DNA of 64,000 nucleotides from JAGVSZ01 sp035456405 (GCA_035456405.1 DATIDG010000008.1:38961-102960); one strand, 5' to 3'. Shown: positions 9,550 to 18,225, counted from the stretch's first letter. Translations and numbers: made by a program. The notes: a model not told the origin generated them from the letters alone.

Positions 9550-9732
9550 ATGCGCGAACTGAAGCAGACCATCCGGTTCTGCACGTCGAGCGACGGCGCG
9601 CGCATCGCCTAGGCCAGGATGGGCAGCGGCCCGCCGCTCGTCCGGGCTGCGCACTTCCTCATCCGCAACAGTGCGAGCGTCACCAAAGCCCGTCACCTCT
9701 AGACGCTGTTCGACTTTCTGAAGCGGCAATAG
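9550..9732 (+). pseudogene. Decayed N-terminal fragment of an alpha/beta-hydrolase-linked regulator or cyclase
   Basis: From ATG 9550 the frame reads MRELKQTIRFCTSSDGARIA, then TAG (9610-9612), then ARMGSGPPLVRAAHFL, with further stops near 9700 and 9730. The pattern IRFC(T/S)S-DG-RIAYA-(M/S)GSGPPLV-AA is the characteristic N-terminus of alpha/beta hydrolases fused to LuxR-type or adenylate-cyclase domains. A Tyr codon where the TAG stands would restore the match. Only about 36 recognisable residues survive, so this is a gene remnant rather than a functional ORF. It ends just upstream of the ribosome site of the PanE-like gene. Confidence 0.6.
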
Positions 9733-9746
9733 GACGGAGGTTCCCG

Positions 9747-10688
9747 ATGCGCATCGCGATTTACGGCACCGGCGGCGTGGGCGGCTACTTCGGCGCGCAG
9801 CTCGCGCGCGCCGGAGAGGACGTCGTCTTCATTGCGCGCGGCGCGCACCTTGAGGCGATCCGCAAGCAGGGGCTGCGCGTGGAAACGCCCAAAGGCGAGC
9901 TTGTGATCGAGCCCGCGCAGGCGACGGACGATCCCGCGCAGGCGGGCGTCGTGGACACCGTCCTCGTCAGCGTGAAGGCGTGGCAGGTGTCCGACGCTGC
10001 ACGCGCCATGCGGCCCATGATCGGGCCGGACACGATCGTCGTGCCGCTCCAGAATGGCGTGGAAGCGCCGTCTCAGGTCGCTGCGGTGCTCGGCGCCGAG
10101 CGCGTGCTCGGCGGGACGTGCGGGACGCTGAGCCAGGTGACCGGCCCCGGCCGGATCCGCAGCATCGGCGAGGCCCACTTCGTCAAGTTCGGCGAGCTGG
10201 ACAACCGCGCGAGCGAGCGAGCCGAGCGCCTGCGACAGGCCTTCGAGCGCGCCCGGGTGCAGGTCGAGATCCCCGCCGACATCCACCAGGCCATCTGGGG
10301 AAAGTTCCTCCTCGTCGCTTCATTCGGTGGCGTGGGGGCAGTGGCGCGCGCCCCGCTCGGAATCGTTCGTACCGTGCCCGGGACGCGGCGCCTGCTCGAG
10401 CAGTGCATGCACGAAGTCCAAGCAGTCGCGCGCGCTCGCAGAGTGGCTCTGGCAGATGCGGTCGTCGCCAGCACGCTGGCCTTTCTCGATGCGATGCCGG
10501 CCGCAGCGACGACCTCCCTGCAGCGGGACATCACCGACGGAAAGCCGTCCGAGCTCGAGGCGTGGAACGGCGCGGTGGTGCGCCTGGGCCGCGAAGCGGG
10601 CGTGGCAACGCCGCTGCATGAGTTCATCTATCACTCCCTGCTGCCGCTGGAGCTGAAGGCGAGTGGCCAGTTGAAGTTTCCCGCCTGA
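9747..10688 (+). CDS. 2-dehydropantoate 2-reductase family protein (PanE/ApbA-like)
   Basis: NADPH-dependent ketopantoate reductase family, which makes pantoate for coenzyme A or reduces related 2-oxo acids. The Rossmann motif IYGTGGVGGYFGAQLARAG is at the N-terminus; VSVKAWQ, VVPLQNGVEA, the catalytic Lys region IWGKFLLVASFG and the C-terminal KPSELEAWNGAVVRLGREAGVATPLHEFIY are all present. At 313 residues it is full length. GGAGG at 9736-9740 gives a 6-nt spacing to ATG 9747. Organisms often carry several such paralogues and no panB/panC is nearby, so panE itself is not assigned. It lies on the plus strand inside the otherwise minus-strand rdgB-hemW region, suggesting insertion. Confidence 0.88.
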   Translation: MRIAIYGTGGVGGYFGAQLARAGEDVVFIARGAHLEAIRKQGLRVETPKGELVIEPAQATDDPAQAGVVDTVLVSVKAWQVSDAARAMRPMIGPDTIVVPLQNGVEAPSQVAAVLGAERVLGGTCGTLSQVTGPGRIRSIGEAHFVKFGELDNRASERAERLRQAFERARVQVEIPADIHQAIWGKFLLVASFGGVGAVARAPLGIVRTVPGTRRLLEQCMHEVQAVARARRVALADAVVASTLAFLDAMPAAATTSLQRDITDGKPSELEAWNGAVVRLGREAGVATPLHEFIYHSLLPLELKASGQLKFPA

Positions 10689-10693
10689 CGGAG

Positions 10694-10743
10694 AGTCCCG
10701 GGTTTCGCCGGGTTGTGCGACACAACATCGCCAGATCGGGACT
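10694..10743. terminator. Nested inverted repeat between convergent genes (possible bidirectional terminator)
   Basis: Two concentric inverted repeats: outer arms AGTCCCG (10694-10700) and CGGGACT (10737-10743), inner arms GTTGTG (10712-10717) and CACAAC (10721-10726) around CGA. They lie exactly between the ends of the convergent PanE-like and rdgB genes, which suits a bidirectional terminator. There is no T tract on either strand, so a mobile-element end or other palindromic element is an alternative. Confidence 0.4.
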
Positions 10744-10750
10744 GCAGTAG

Positions 10751-11350
10751 TTACCCGGGGAGGTCCTCTTCCCGCAGCAACGCAAGCAGCCGCCGCAACG
10801 CCTTGCCCCGATGGCTGACCGCGTGCTTCTCCTGCGGCGCCAGCTCGGCTGCCGTTCGTCCGAAATCGGGCAGCAGGAAGTGCGGGTCGTAGCCGAACCC
10901 GCCCGCACCGCGGTGATCGTCGACCACCTCGCCGTGCCATCGCCCCTCCGCGATCAGCGGCTCGGGATCGTCGGCGTGCCGGACCAGCACGACGACGCAG
11001 TAGTAGTGTGCACGGCGGTCGGGTCGGCCCTTCAGAAGGGAGATCAGCTTCTCGTTGTTGCGCCGGTCGGACTTCGGTTCGCCGGCGAAGCGCGCGGAGT
11101 GCACGCCGGGCTCGCCGCCGAGCGCCGCGACGCAGATCCCGGAGTCGTCTGCGAGCGCCGGCAGGCGCGCGTGCCGCGCCGCATTCCGCGCCTTCGCGAG
11201 CGCGTTCTCCACGAAGGTCGCGTGCGGCTCCTCGGCGTCGGGCACGCCGAGGTCGCCTTGCGGCACGACGTCGATCCCGAGTGGAGCAAGAAGGTCGCGA
11301 AACTCGCGGATCTTGCCGGGATTCGCGGAGGCCAGGACCAGCGTCTTCAC
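10751..11350 (-). CDS. rdgB: Non-canonical purine NTP pyrophosphatase (ITPase/XTPase)
   Basis: Hydrolyses ITP, dITP and XTP to the monophosphates, keeping deaminated purines out of nucleic acids. Signatures are LVLASANPGKIREF at the N-terminus, ALADDSGICVAALGGEPGVHSARFAG, GFGYDPHFLLPDFGRT and VSHRGKALRRL near the C-terminus. At 199 residues it is normal length. The GTG at 11350 overlaps the TGA of rph (GTGA), so the start is well supported and the pair is translationally coupled. The order rph-rdgB is standard; the usual next gene hemW is displaced by about 1.3 kb. Confidence 0.95.
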   Translation of the reverse strand: MKTLVLASANPGKIREFRDLLAPLGIDVVPQGDLGVPDAEEPHATFVENALAKARNAARHARLPALADDSGICVAALGGEPGVHSARFAGEPKSDRRNNEKLISLLKGRPDRRAHYYCVVVLVRHADDPEPLIAEGRWHGEVVDDHRGAGGFGYDPHFLLPDFGRTAAELAPQEKHAVSHRGKALRRLLALLREEDLPG

Positions 11351-12081
11351 GAGCCGAGCGCGGCCCGCTGCTTCGCGATCAGCTCGCGGATGCCCTGCTC
11401 CGCGAGCGCGACGAGCGCGTCCAGCTCCGCGCGGGTGAAAGGAAGGCCTTCCGCGGTGCCCTGCAGCTCGACGAAGCCGCCCGCGCCGGTCATCACGACG
11501 TTCATGTCGGTGTCGCACGCGGAGTCCTCGGTGTAGTCGAGGTCGAGCACCGGCACGCCCCGGTACACGCCGACCGAGACGGCGGCGACAAAGTCGCGGA
11601 TCGCGGCGCCGGTCACGGCCCCAGCGGCGCGCAGCGTGCCGATTGCGTCGTGGACGGCGACGAACGCGCCCGTGATGCTCGCGGTCCGCGTTCCGCCGTC
11701 GGCCTGGATGACGTCGCAGTCGACCTGGATCGTGCGCAGGCCGAGGAGCGTGAGGTCGACGACCGTGCGCAGGCTGCGGCCGATCAAGCGCTGGATCTCG
11801 AGCGTGCGGCCAGACTGCTTGCCGCGTGCCGCCTCCCGGTCGGTCCGCGTATTGGTCGACCGCGGGAGCATGCCGTACTCCGCGGTGACCCAGCCCTGGC
11901 CCTTGTCCTTCAGGAACGGCGGCACCCGTTCCTCGACGCTCGCGGTGCAGAGGACTTTCGTGTCGCCGAACTCGACGAGCACGGAACCTTCCGCATGCTT
12001 GGTGTATCCGCGGGTGATGCGGACCGAACGGAGCTCGCCGGGTGCACGGCCGCTCGGCCGGGCCCACCCTTCCAACTTCAC
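11347..12081 (-). CDS. rph: Ribonuclease PH
   Basis: Phosphorolytic 3'-5' exoribonuclease that trims tRNA 3' ends. The 244-residue protein contains GYTKHAEGSVLVEFGDTKVLCTA, the substrate-binding run PRSTNTRTDREAARGKQSGR, QRLIGRSLR, VIQADGGTRTASITG and DLDYTEDSACDTDMNVVMT with the acidic catalytic residues. ATG 12081 adds only seven residues (KLEGWAR) before the usual RPSGR start. It lies 13 bp downstream of the PP2C gene on the same strand, so phosphatase, rph and rdgB may form one transcript. Confidence 0.95.
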   Translation of the reverse strand: MKLEGWARPSGRAPGELRSVRITRGYTKHAEGSVLVEFGDTKVLCTASVEERVPPFLKDKGQGWVTAEYGMLPRSTNTRTDREAARGKQSGRTLEIQRLIGRSLRTVVDLTLLGLRTIQVDCDVIQADGGTRTASITGAFVAVHDAIGTLRAAGAVTGAAIRDFVAAVSVGVYRGVPVLDLDYTEDSACDTDMNVVMTGAGGFVELQGTAEGLPFTRAELDALVALAEQGIRELIAKQRAALGS

Positions 12082-12094
12082 CCTTCCCCCTTCC

Positions 12095-13012
12095 CTACTT
12101 GGAGTGCTTCTGGATCGCGTTGCGGATCTCGTCGATCGCGCGCTCGATCTCGTCGTCGGTGAGGTACCCGCCCGTGGCCGGCGGCATCGACTTGCCGAAC
12201 CGCTCCATCGTCGACTTGATGTCGGTCGGGTCCATGCTGACGGTGGAGATCCAGTCCTTTCCGGCGCCCTCGGACTCCTCGAACCACGTCATCGCCACCA
12301 CGGAGGCGTTGTCGCCGTCCTTCCCGGCGCGGACCTCGGCCATGTCGATGAGCTTCGGCACGGCGTACATCACCTCGGCGCGCAGCAGCTCCTCGCAGAT
12401 GTGCCGGCCGGTAAGCGGCCCCCAGACGCCGTCGGTGCACATCAGGATGACATCGCCGTGCCGCAGCGCCGTGCGGCGCGAGAGGTCGACCTTCGGCGGC
12501 CCCATCTGTCCGAGGCAGTTGAAGATCTTGTTCCGGTCGGGGTGCGCCGCAACGGCCTCCTCGCGCACCCGGCCGGCGTCGACCAGGATCTGCACCCGCG
12601 AGTGGTCCTTGGTCTGCCCCTCGATGCGGCCGTTGCGGATCAGATACAGGCGCGAGTCGCCGACGTGTGCCCAGTGCGCCAGGCCGTCCTGGACGACGCA
12701 CGCGACGCAGGTCGTGCGCGGCGTTTCGAGCAGGCTCCTGACGTTCGCGTAGTCGACGATCGCGTGGTGCGCGTTGGTGATCGAGTCGAGGAGGAACTTG
12801 ATCGGGTCGGCGAGCCGCGGCTGCGCGCTGCGCTGGAACGCCTCCGCGATGAACTGGGTCGCGATCTGCGCCGCGACCTCGCCGTGCAGATGCCCGCCCA
12901 TGCCGTCCGCGATGACCATGCACAGGGCGTCGCGGCTGTAGCAATAGACCACGCGGTCCTGGTTGGACTTGCGCGGTCCCTGACGGCTTTCCTGATAAAT
13001 CGAGAACTTCAT
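12095..13012 (-). CDS. PP2C-family serine/threonine protein phosphatase
   Basis: Metal-dependent (PPM) phosphatase of 305 residues. Family motifs are RKSNQDRVVY near residue 15, VIADGMGGHLHGEVAA near 33-48 with the metal-binding DG, HVGDSRLYLIRNG near 115, MCTDGVWGPL near 190 and KDGDNASVVAM near 230. The C-terminal ~70 residues are a charged extension without recognisable domain. It lies 37 bp downstream of a Ser/Thr kinase gene, which suggests that the two form a reversible phosphorylation switch. No signal peptide or membrane segment is seen, so it should be cytosolic. Confidence 0.9.
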   Translation of the reverse strand: MKFSIYQESRQGPRKSNQDRVVYCYSRDALCMVIADGMGGHLHGEVAAQIATQFIAEAFQRSAQPRLADPIKFLLDSITNAHHAIVDYANVRSLLETPRTTCVACVVQDGLAHWAHVGDSRLYLIRNGRIEGQTKDHSRVQILVDAGRVREEAVAAHPDRNKIFNCLGQMGPPKVDLSRRTALRHGDVILMCTDGVWGPLTGRHICEELLRAEVMYAVPKLIDMAEVRAGKDGDNASVVAMTWFEESEGAGKDWISTVSMDPTDIKSTMERFGKSMPPATGGYLTDDEIERAIDEIRNAIQKHSK

Positions 13013-13049
13013 CGCATTCCCCCGCCTCCAGGGGCCTACCGTCTCCCCG

Positions 13050-13997
13050 TCACCGCCGCGCGAGCCGGCCGAGCGCCCCGCGGAGGTTGGTCACGAACGA
13101 GCGCCTGCTCGGCCCCTCCGGGTCTTTCTCGCGCAGCAGCACCTTCTGCAGCGCCATCACGCTCTGCGGGCGCTTGGAATGGTCGAGCTGCAGGCACCAG
13201 TCGATCGTCTCAAGCAGCTGGTCGGAGTACTTGTCGGCGAAGATCTTCGTCGCCGACACGTAGCGGTCCTTCTCGACCCGCAGGTCCGCCGCCTGCGGCG
13301 CCGCCCCGGCGAGGCACGCGAAGATGCTCGCACCGATCGAGTAGATGTCGCTCCACGGGCCGAGCAGCTCGCGCTTCTGGTAGTGCTCCGGGGAAGCGAA
13401 GCCAGGCGTGTACATCGGGTTCAGCTTGAAGCTCTCGGCGGTGAGGGTCTGGCGCGCGGCGCCGAAGTCGATCAGCACCGGCGTGATGTCGTTGCGGATG
13501 TAGATGTTCGCCGGCTTGATGTCCAGATGCAGCAGCTTGTTCGCGTGCACCTCGCGCAGGCCGTTCAGGAGCAGCGTGAACACCCGTCGGATGAAGTTCT
13601 CCTTCATAGCGCCGCGGCGCACCTGGATGTGCTCCTGCAGCGTGCGGCCGCGCTCGTAGCGCATGACGAGGTACACCGTCTCGTTGGCGCGGAAGAAGTT
13701 CAGCACTCGCACGACGTTGGGGTGGGAAAGCTTCGCGAGCGCGCGGCCCTCCTCGAAGAAGCACTTCATCCCGTAGCGGAAGGTGGCGAGATTGTCCTCG
13801 GCGATCGACGGCAGCACGTCGCCCTCGCGGCGCAGCGCGAGCGAGGACGGCAGGTACTCCTTGATCGCGACCGGCTGGTCGCCCTCGTCGTGCGCGAGGT
13901 ACACGATCGAGAAGCCGCCAGCGGAGAGGACTTTCGTGACGCGGTAGTTCTGGAGCTGATAGCCCTCGGGCAGCGGAAGGTTCGCTTGCGACGGCAT
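13050..13997 (-). CDS. Eukaryotic-type serine/threonine protein kinase
   Basis: Hanks-type protein kinase, 315 residues from ATG 13997 (MPSQANLPLPEGYQLQNYRV). The glycine-rich loop VLSAGGFSIVYLA, ATP-anchoring Lys in VAIKEYLP, catalytic loop LLHLDIKPANIYI (HLD in place of HRD), Mg-binding DFGAAR and the SPEH (APE-equivalent) motif are present. The last ~40 residues after KVLLREKDPEG are basic, without a transmembrane segment or sensor domain. It is the first gene of the kinase-phosphatase-rph-rdgB run and is divergent from yicC across a 173-bp spacer that must hold promoters for both directions. Targets are unknown. Confidence 0.9.
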   Translation of the reverse strand: MPSQANLPLPEGYQLQNYRVTKVLSAGGFSIVYLAHDEGDQPVAIKEYLPSSLALRREGDVLPSIAEDNLATFRYGMKCFFEEGRALAKLSHPNVVRVLNFFRANETVYLVMRYERGRTLQEHIQVRRGAMKENFIRRVFTLLLNGLREVHANKLLHLDIKPANIYIRNDITPVLIDFGAARQTLTAESFKLNPMYTPGFASPEHYQKRELLGPWSDIYSIGASIFACLAGAAPQAADLRVEKDRYVSATKIFADKYSDQLLETIDWCLQLDHSKRPQSVMALQKVLLREKDPEGPSRRSFVTNLRGALGRLARR

Positions 13998-14170
13998 GGC
14001 TCCGGGACGTGGGAGGGGCTTTGTTAAGATAGCGGAAGAGCGTCGTCGATTCTCTGTGTTTGCCCCGCCAAAGTAAAGCGGCCGCATCCTATGGCAAGCA
14101 GCCAATCCGGCAGTTTTCCCGGGCGTGAGCGCGAGGCACGCGGCCGGACCGCACCCGAGCGCGAGGACTC

Positions 14171-15037
14171 ATGATCAGCAGCATGACCGGCTACGCCACC
14201 GTCGCGCGCGAGCTTGCGCAAGGCACGCTCACACTCGAGCTGAAGAGCGTCAACGGCCGGTTCCTGGACGTGCAGTTCCGCATGGCCGAAGATTTGCGCG
14301 CGGTCGAGCCGGGCCTGCGCGAGCTCGTCACCGCGGCGGTCGGCCGCGGCAAGGTCGACTGCCGGGTCAACTTCGCCGCGGCGCCGCTTGCGCGCGGGGA
14401 GGTCGCGCTCAACCAGGACGTCGTCGCGCGGCTCGCACGCCTCTCGCAGGCGGTGCGCGCCGCGCTGCCCGACGCGCAGCCGCTGCGCGTCAGCGACGTT
14501 CTGCACTGGCCCGGCGTGCTGGGCGACGACGCTGCCGGCGCCGAGGCGCTGCGCGAGGCGGCTCTGGAGGCGATGCGCGCGGCACTCGCCGAGCTCGGCG
14601 CGGCGCGCGCGCGGGAGGGAGAAAGGCTCGCCGCAATGATCCGCGAGCGCCTCGCTCGCATTCGCGCACGTCTCGCGGAGCTCGAGCCGCTCGTGCCCCA
14701 GGCGATCGCGGCGTACGAAGAGAAGCTTGCGGCGAAGCTGCGCGAGGTGCTCGGCGCCGGCGACGAGGACCGAATCCGCCAGGAGATCGCGGTGTTCGGC
14801 GTGCGCGTCGACGTCGCCGAGGAGCTGTCGCGCCTCGCGACGCACCTCGACGAGGTCGAGCGCGTGCTCGCCGCGGGCGGCGCCGTCGGCAAGCGCCTCG
14901 ACTTCCTGATGCAGGAGCTGAACCGCGAGGCGAACACTCTCGGGTCCAAATCCGTCTCGAGGGAGCTCTCCGCCGCGGCGCTCGAGTTCAAGCTCGCGAT
15001 CGAGCAGATGCGGGAGCAGGTGCAGAATCTGGAATGA
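14171..15037 (+). CDS. yicC: YicC/YloC-family endoribonuclease
   Basis: Member of the YicC/YloC family, of which the E. coli protein is reported to be an endoribonuclease affecting stationary-phase survival and sRNA turnover. The start MISSMTGYATVARELAQGTLTLELKSVNGRFLD is diagnostic, as is the C-terminal GKRLDFLMQELNREANTLGSKS and EFKLAIEQMREQVQNLE. At 288 residues it is full length. It precedes gmk with a 102-bp gap, the same gene order as in enteric and betaproteobacterial genomes. The central part is helical and Arg/Ala/Glu-rich. Confidence 0.92.
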   Translation: MISSMTGYATVARELAQGTLTLELKSVNGRFLDVQFRMAEDLRAVEPGLRELVTAAVGRGKVDCRVNFAAAPLARGEVALNQDVVARLARLSQAVRAALPDAQPLRVSDVLHWPGVLGDDAAGAEALREAALEAMRAALAELGAARAREGERLAAMIRERLARIRARLAELEPLVPQAIAAYEEKLAAKLREVLGAGDEDRIRQEIAVFGVRVDVAEELSRLATHLDEVERVLAAGGAVGKRLDFLMQELNREANTLGSKSVSRELSAAALEFKLAIEQMREQVQNLE

Positions 15038-15139
15038 GCCCGCGAGTCGTGAGTTGCGGGTCGTGAGGCGTTAACTGCGCCACGCCACGCCGGGCACCAC
15101 GGTTTACCATCCACGGCAGACGACTCACCATTCGCGGGC

Positions 15140-15754
15140 ATGCAGGGTCTCCTCTTCATCGTCGCCGCGCCCTCCGGTGCTGGGAAGAGCTCGCTCGTCA
15201 ACGCCGTGCTGGCGGAGGACCCGCGGCTGCGCCTCTCGATTTCCTATACGACGCGCGTGCCGCGGCCGGGCGAGGTCAACGGGCGCGAGTACCACTTCGT
15301 GGACCGCGAGACCTTTCTCTCTATGGCGGCAGCGGGCGACTTCCTCGAGAGCGCCGAGGTGCACGGCAACTTCTACGCGACCTCGCAGCGCCAGATCGAC
15401 GAAATCCGCGCCGGCGGCCGCGATGCGCTGCTCGAGATCGACTGGCAGGGTGCGCAGCAGGTGCGCCGCCTCTACGCCGACGCAGTCGGCATCTTCATCC
15501 TGCCGCCGTCGCTCGAGGCGCTGCGCGACCGGCTAATCGCGCGCGGCCAGGATTCCGAGGCGGTCATCCGGCAGCGTCTCGCCGCCGCCGAGGAGGAGAT
15601 GAGCCACGCCCCGGAATTTGATTACGTTATAATTAACAAAGACTTCGACGAGGCGCAGCGGGACCTCGCCGCAGTCGTACGGGCGTCGCGCCTGTCGCTC
15701 GAGCGGCAGAGCGTACGCCACCCCGAATTATTCCGACCGCGCAAACCTGCATAA
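15140..15754 (+). CDS. gmk: Guanylate kinase
   Basis: Phosphorylates GMP to GDP with ATP. The P-loop APSGAGKSSLVNAVL is at residues 9-23, the GMP-binding SISYTTRVPRPGEVNGREYHFVD follows, then DALLEIDWQGAQQVR, and the lid segment RLIARGQDSEAVIRQRL. At 204 residues it is the usual length. It begins a tight gmk-rpoZ pair (6-bp gap) followed by spoT, linking guanine nucleotide supply with the (p)ppGpp system, as commonly found. Confidence 0.96.
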   Translation: MQGLLFIVAAPSGAGKSSLVNAVLAEDPRLRLSISYTTRVPRPGEVNGREYHFVDRETFLSMAAAGDFLESAEVHGNFYATSQRQIDEIRAGGRDALLEIDWQGAQQVRRLYADAVGIFILPPSLEALRDRLIARGQDSEAVIRQRLAAAEEEMSHAPEFDYVIINKDFDEAQRDLAAVVRASRLSLERQSVRHPELFRPRKPA

Positions 15755-15760
15755 TCGACC

Positions 15761-15970
15761 ATGGCCCGAATCACAGTAGACGACTGCCTCAAGCGCATCC
15801 CCAACCGTTTCCAGCTCACGCTGGCCGCGACCTACCGCGCGCGCCAGCTCGCCCAGGGCGGCACGCCGCTGATCGAGAGCGTGCGTGACAAGCCGACCGT
15901 GCTCGCGCTGCGCGAGCTCGCGGCCGGCAAGATAGGGCTGGAGATGCTCAACCGCGTCCACCAGAACTGA
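15761..15970 (+). CDS. rpoZ: RNA polymerase omega subunit
   Basis: Small chaperone-like subunit of RNA polymerase that stabilises beta-prime and forms part of a ppGpp-binding site in proteobacteria. The 69-residue sequence MARITVDDCLKRIPNRFQLTLAA, with ARQLAQGG and KPTVLALRELAAGKIG, is typical of betaproteobacterial omega. The start ATG is 6 bp after the gmk stop. It precedes spoT by 80 bp. Confidence 0.96.
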   Translation: MARITVDDCLKRIPNRFQLTLAATYRARQLAQGGTPLIESVRDKPTVLALRELAAGKIGLEMLNRVHQN

Positions 15971-16050
15971 ACCGGAAACTTGCCGCGCCGCGCCCGTGAC
16001 CTGATCGCATCCAGCAACGTCCCGGCGCGAACGGGCGAACGGGAGGCGGC

Positions 16051-18189
16051 GTGACGACCGCCGTCGCTTCCCTCGAGGGCCTCAAGCAGAGCGTCGCCGC
16101 CTACCTCAAGCCGGCGGACCTCTCCCGCCTAGAAGAGGCCTACCACTTCAGCGACGCCGCGCACCAGGGGCAGTTCCGCAAGTCGGGCGAGCCGTACATC
16201 TCCCATCCGGTCGCGGTCGCGGAGATCCTATCGCACTGGCAGCTCGACACGCAGACGCTCGTCGCCGCGCTGCTGCACGACGTCCTCGAGGACACCAGCG
16301 TCTCGAAGGAGGACCTCAGCGAGCGCTTCGGCAAGCCGGTATCGGAGCTCGTCGACGGCGTCTCGAAGCTCGACCGCATCGAGTTCCAGAACGCACAGGA
16401 CGCGCAGGCCGAGAACTTCCGCAAGATGCTGCTCGCGATGGCGCGCGACGTGCGCGTCATCCTGATCAAGCTGGCCGACCGCCTGCATAACATGCGCACG
16501 CTCGACGCCGTCGGCGTGCAGAAGCGCCATCGCGTCGCGCGCGAGACGATCGAGATCTACGCGCCGATCGCCAACCGTCTCGGCCTCGACGGACTGTACC
16601 GGGAGCTGCAGGAGCTCGCGTTCCAGCACCTTCATCCGATGCGGTTCCGGGTGCTCGCGAAGGCGGTCAAGGGCGCGCGCGGCAACCGCCGCGAGGTGGT
16701 GAACAAGATCCTCGAGGCGCTGAAGGCACGGCTCAAGGAGGCCGGACTCGAGGCCTCGGTCACCGGGCGCGAGAAGCACGTCTTCTCCATCTACAAGAAG
16801 ATGATCGAGAAGCACCTGTCGTTCTCGGAGGTGCTCGACATCTACGGGTTCCGGGTCATCGTCAAGGACGTGCCCGCCTGCTACCTCGCGCTCGGCGTGC
16901 TGCACGGCCTCTACAAGCCGGTGCCGGGCAAGTTCAAGGACTACATCGCGATTCCGAAGGTGAACGGCTACCAGTCGCTGCACACGGCGCTGATCGGCCC
17001 GCACGGGATCCCGGTCGAGGTGCAGATCCGCACGCGCGAGATGAACCGCGTCGCGGAGACGGGCGTCGCCTCGCACTGGCTCTACAAGGAGGACGACGCA
17101 GCCACGCTCTCCGAGGTGCAGAGCCGCACGCACAAGTGGCTGCAGTCGCTCATCGAGATCCAGAACGCCAGCGGCGACTCGAGCGAGTTCCTCGAGCACG
17201 TCAAGGTCGACCTCTTCCCCGAGGAGGTATACGTCTTCACGCCGAAGGGCAAGATCATGTCGCTGCCCCGCGGCGCGACGCCGGTCGACTTCGCCTATGC
17301 GGTGCACACGGACATCGGCAACCGCTGCGTCGCCGCCAAGGTGAACTACGAGCTCGTGCCGCTGCGCACCGAGCTCAGGAACGGCGACCGCATCGAGATC
17401 ATCACCGCCGCGCACGCGCACCCCAACCCGGCGTGGCTCTCGTACGTGAGGACCGGCAAGGCGCGCTCGCAAATCCGGCACTTCCTCAAGACCATGCAGT
17501 TCGAGGAGTCGACCGCGCTCGGCGAGCGGCTGCTCGGCCAGGCCCTGCGCTACCTCGACAGCGACGTCCTCAAAATCACGCCGGAGCGCTGGGAGAAGCT
17601 GGTGCGCGATTCCGGCGCCAAGTCGCGCGAGGAGATCCTCGCCGACATCGGGCTCGGCAAGCGGCTCGCGGCGATCGTGGCGCGGCAGCTCCTCGCCTTG
17701 GCCGATCACGCGCCGGCCGACGCGAAGCCCGCCGGCTCGATCGTGATCCGTGGTTCCGAGGGGATGGCGGTGCAGTTCGCGAAGTGCTGCCGGCCGATCC
17801 CCGGCGATCCGATCATCGGCTTCATTAAGAAGGGCCAGGGACTCGTGGTCCACACCCACGACTGCCCGACCGCGCTCAAGGCCCGCAGCGACCCCGACAA
17901 GTGGATCGAGGTCGACTGGGCCTCCGAGACCGACCGCACGTTCGGCGTCGGCATCCGTGTCGTCGCCGCCAACCAGCGCGGCGTCCTCGCGAAGGTCGCA
18001 GCGTCGATCGCCGAGGCCGGCTCCAACATCGACAACGTGAGCATGGACGAGGAGCGCGGCGTCTACACTGCGATGTACTTCACGATCGAGGTGCAGAACC
18101 GCCTGCACCTCGCGCGGCTGATGAAGACCCTCCGCCGCATCCCGGAGGTCGTCAGGATCACCCGGCTCAGGGATCAGACGACGCGCTAG
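16051..18189 (+). CDS. spoT: Bifunctional (p)ppGpp synthetase/hydrolase
   Basis: RelA/SpoT-homologue controlling the stringent response. Domains in order: HD hydrolase (ISHPVAVAEIL; ALLHDVLEDT with HD at residues 76-77 and ED at 80-81, so hydrolase ligands are intact), synthetase (LDIYGFRVIV, then KFKDYIAIPKVNGYQSLHTA near 290-315), TGS (VYVFTPKGKIMSLPRGATPVDFAY), zinc-finger/RIS region (FAKCCRPIPGD near 577) and C-terminal ACT (GVLAKVAASIAEAGSNIDNV). At 712 residues it is full length. The GTG start at 16051 follows GGGAGG. Both catalytic halves look complete, hence bifunctional. Confidence 0.95.
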   Translation: MTTAVASLEGLKQSVAAYLKPADLSRLEEAYHFSDAAHQGQFRKSGEPYISHPVAVAEILSHWQLDTQTLVAALLHDVLEDTSVSKEDLSERFGKPVSELVDGVSKLDRIEFQNAQDAQAENFRKMLLAMARDVRVILIKLADRLHNMRTLDAVGVQKRHRVARETIEIYAPIANRLGLDGLYRELQELAFQHLHPMRFRVLAKAVKGARGNRREVVNKILEALKARLKEAGLEASVTGREKHVFSIYKKMIEKHLSFSEVLDIYGFRVIVKDVPACYLALGVLHGLYKPVPGKFKDYIAIPKVNGYQSLHTALIGPHGIPVEVQIRTREMNRVAETGVASHWLYKEDDAATLSEVQSRTHKWLQSLIEIQNASGDSSEFLEHVKVDLFPEEVYVFTPKGKIMSLPRGATPVDFAYAVHTDIGNRCVAAKVNYELVPLRTELRNGDRIEIITAAHAHPNPAWLSYVRTGKARSQIRHFLKTMQFEESTALGERLLGQALRYLDSDVLKITPERWEKLVRDSGAKSREEILADIGLGKRLAAIVARQLLALADHAPADAKPAGSIVIRGSEGMAVQFAKCCRPIPGDPIIGFIKKGQGLVVHTHDCPTALKARSDPDKWIEVDWASETDRTFGVGIRVVAANQRGVLAKVAASIAEAGSNIDNVSMDEERGVYTAMYFTIEVQNRLHLARLMKTLRRIPEVVRITRLRDQTTR

Positions 18190-18225
18190 CGTAGGTCCGC
18201 AGCAAAGGCTTCGCCAGGAGGAGAC

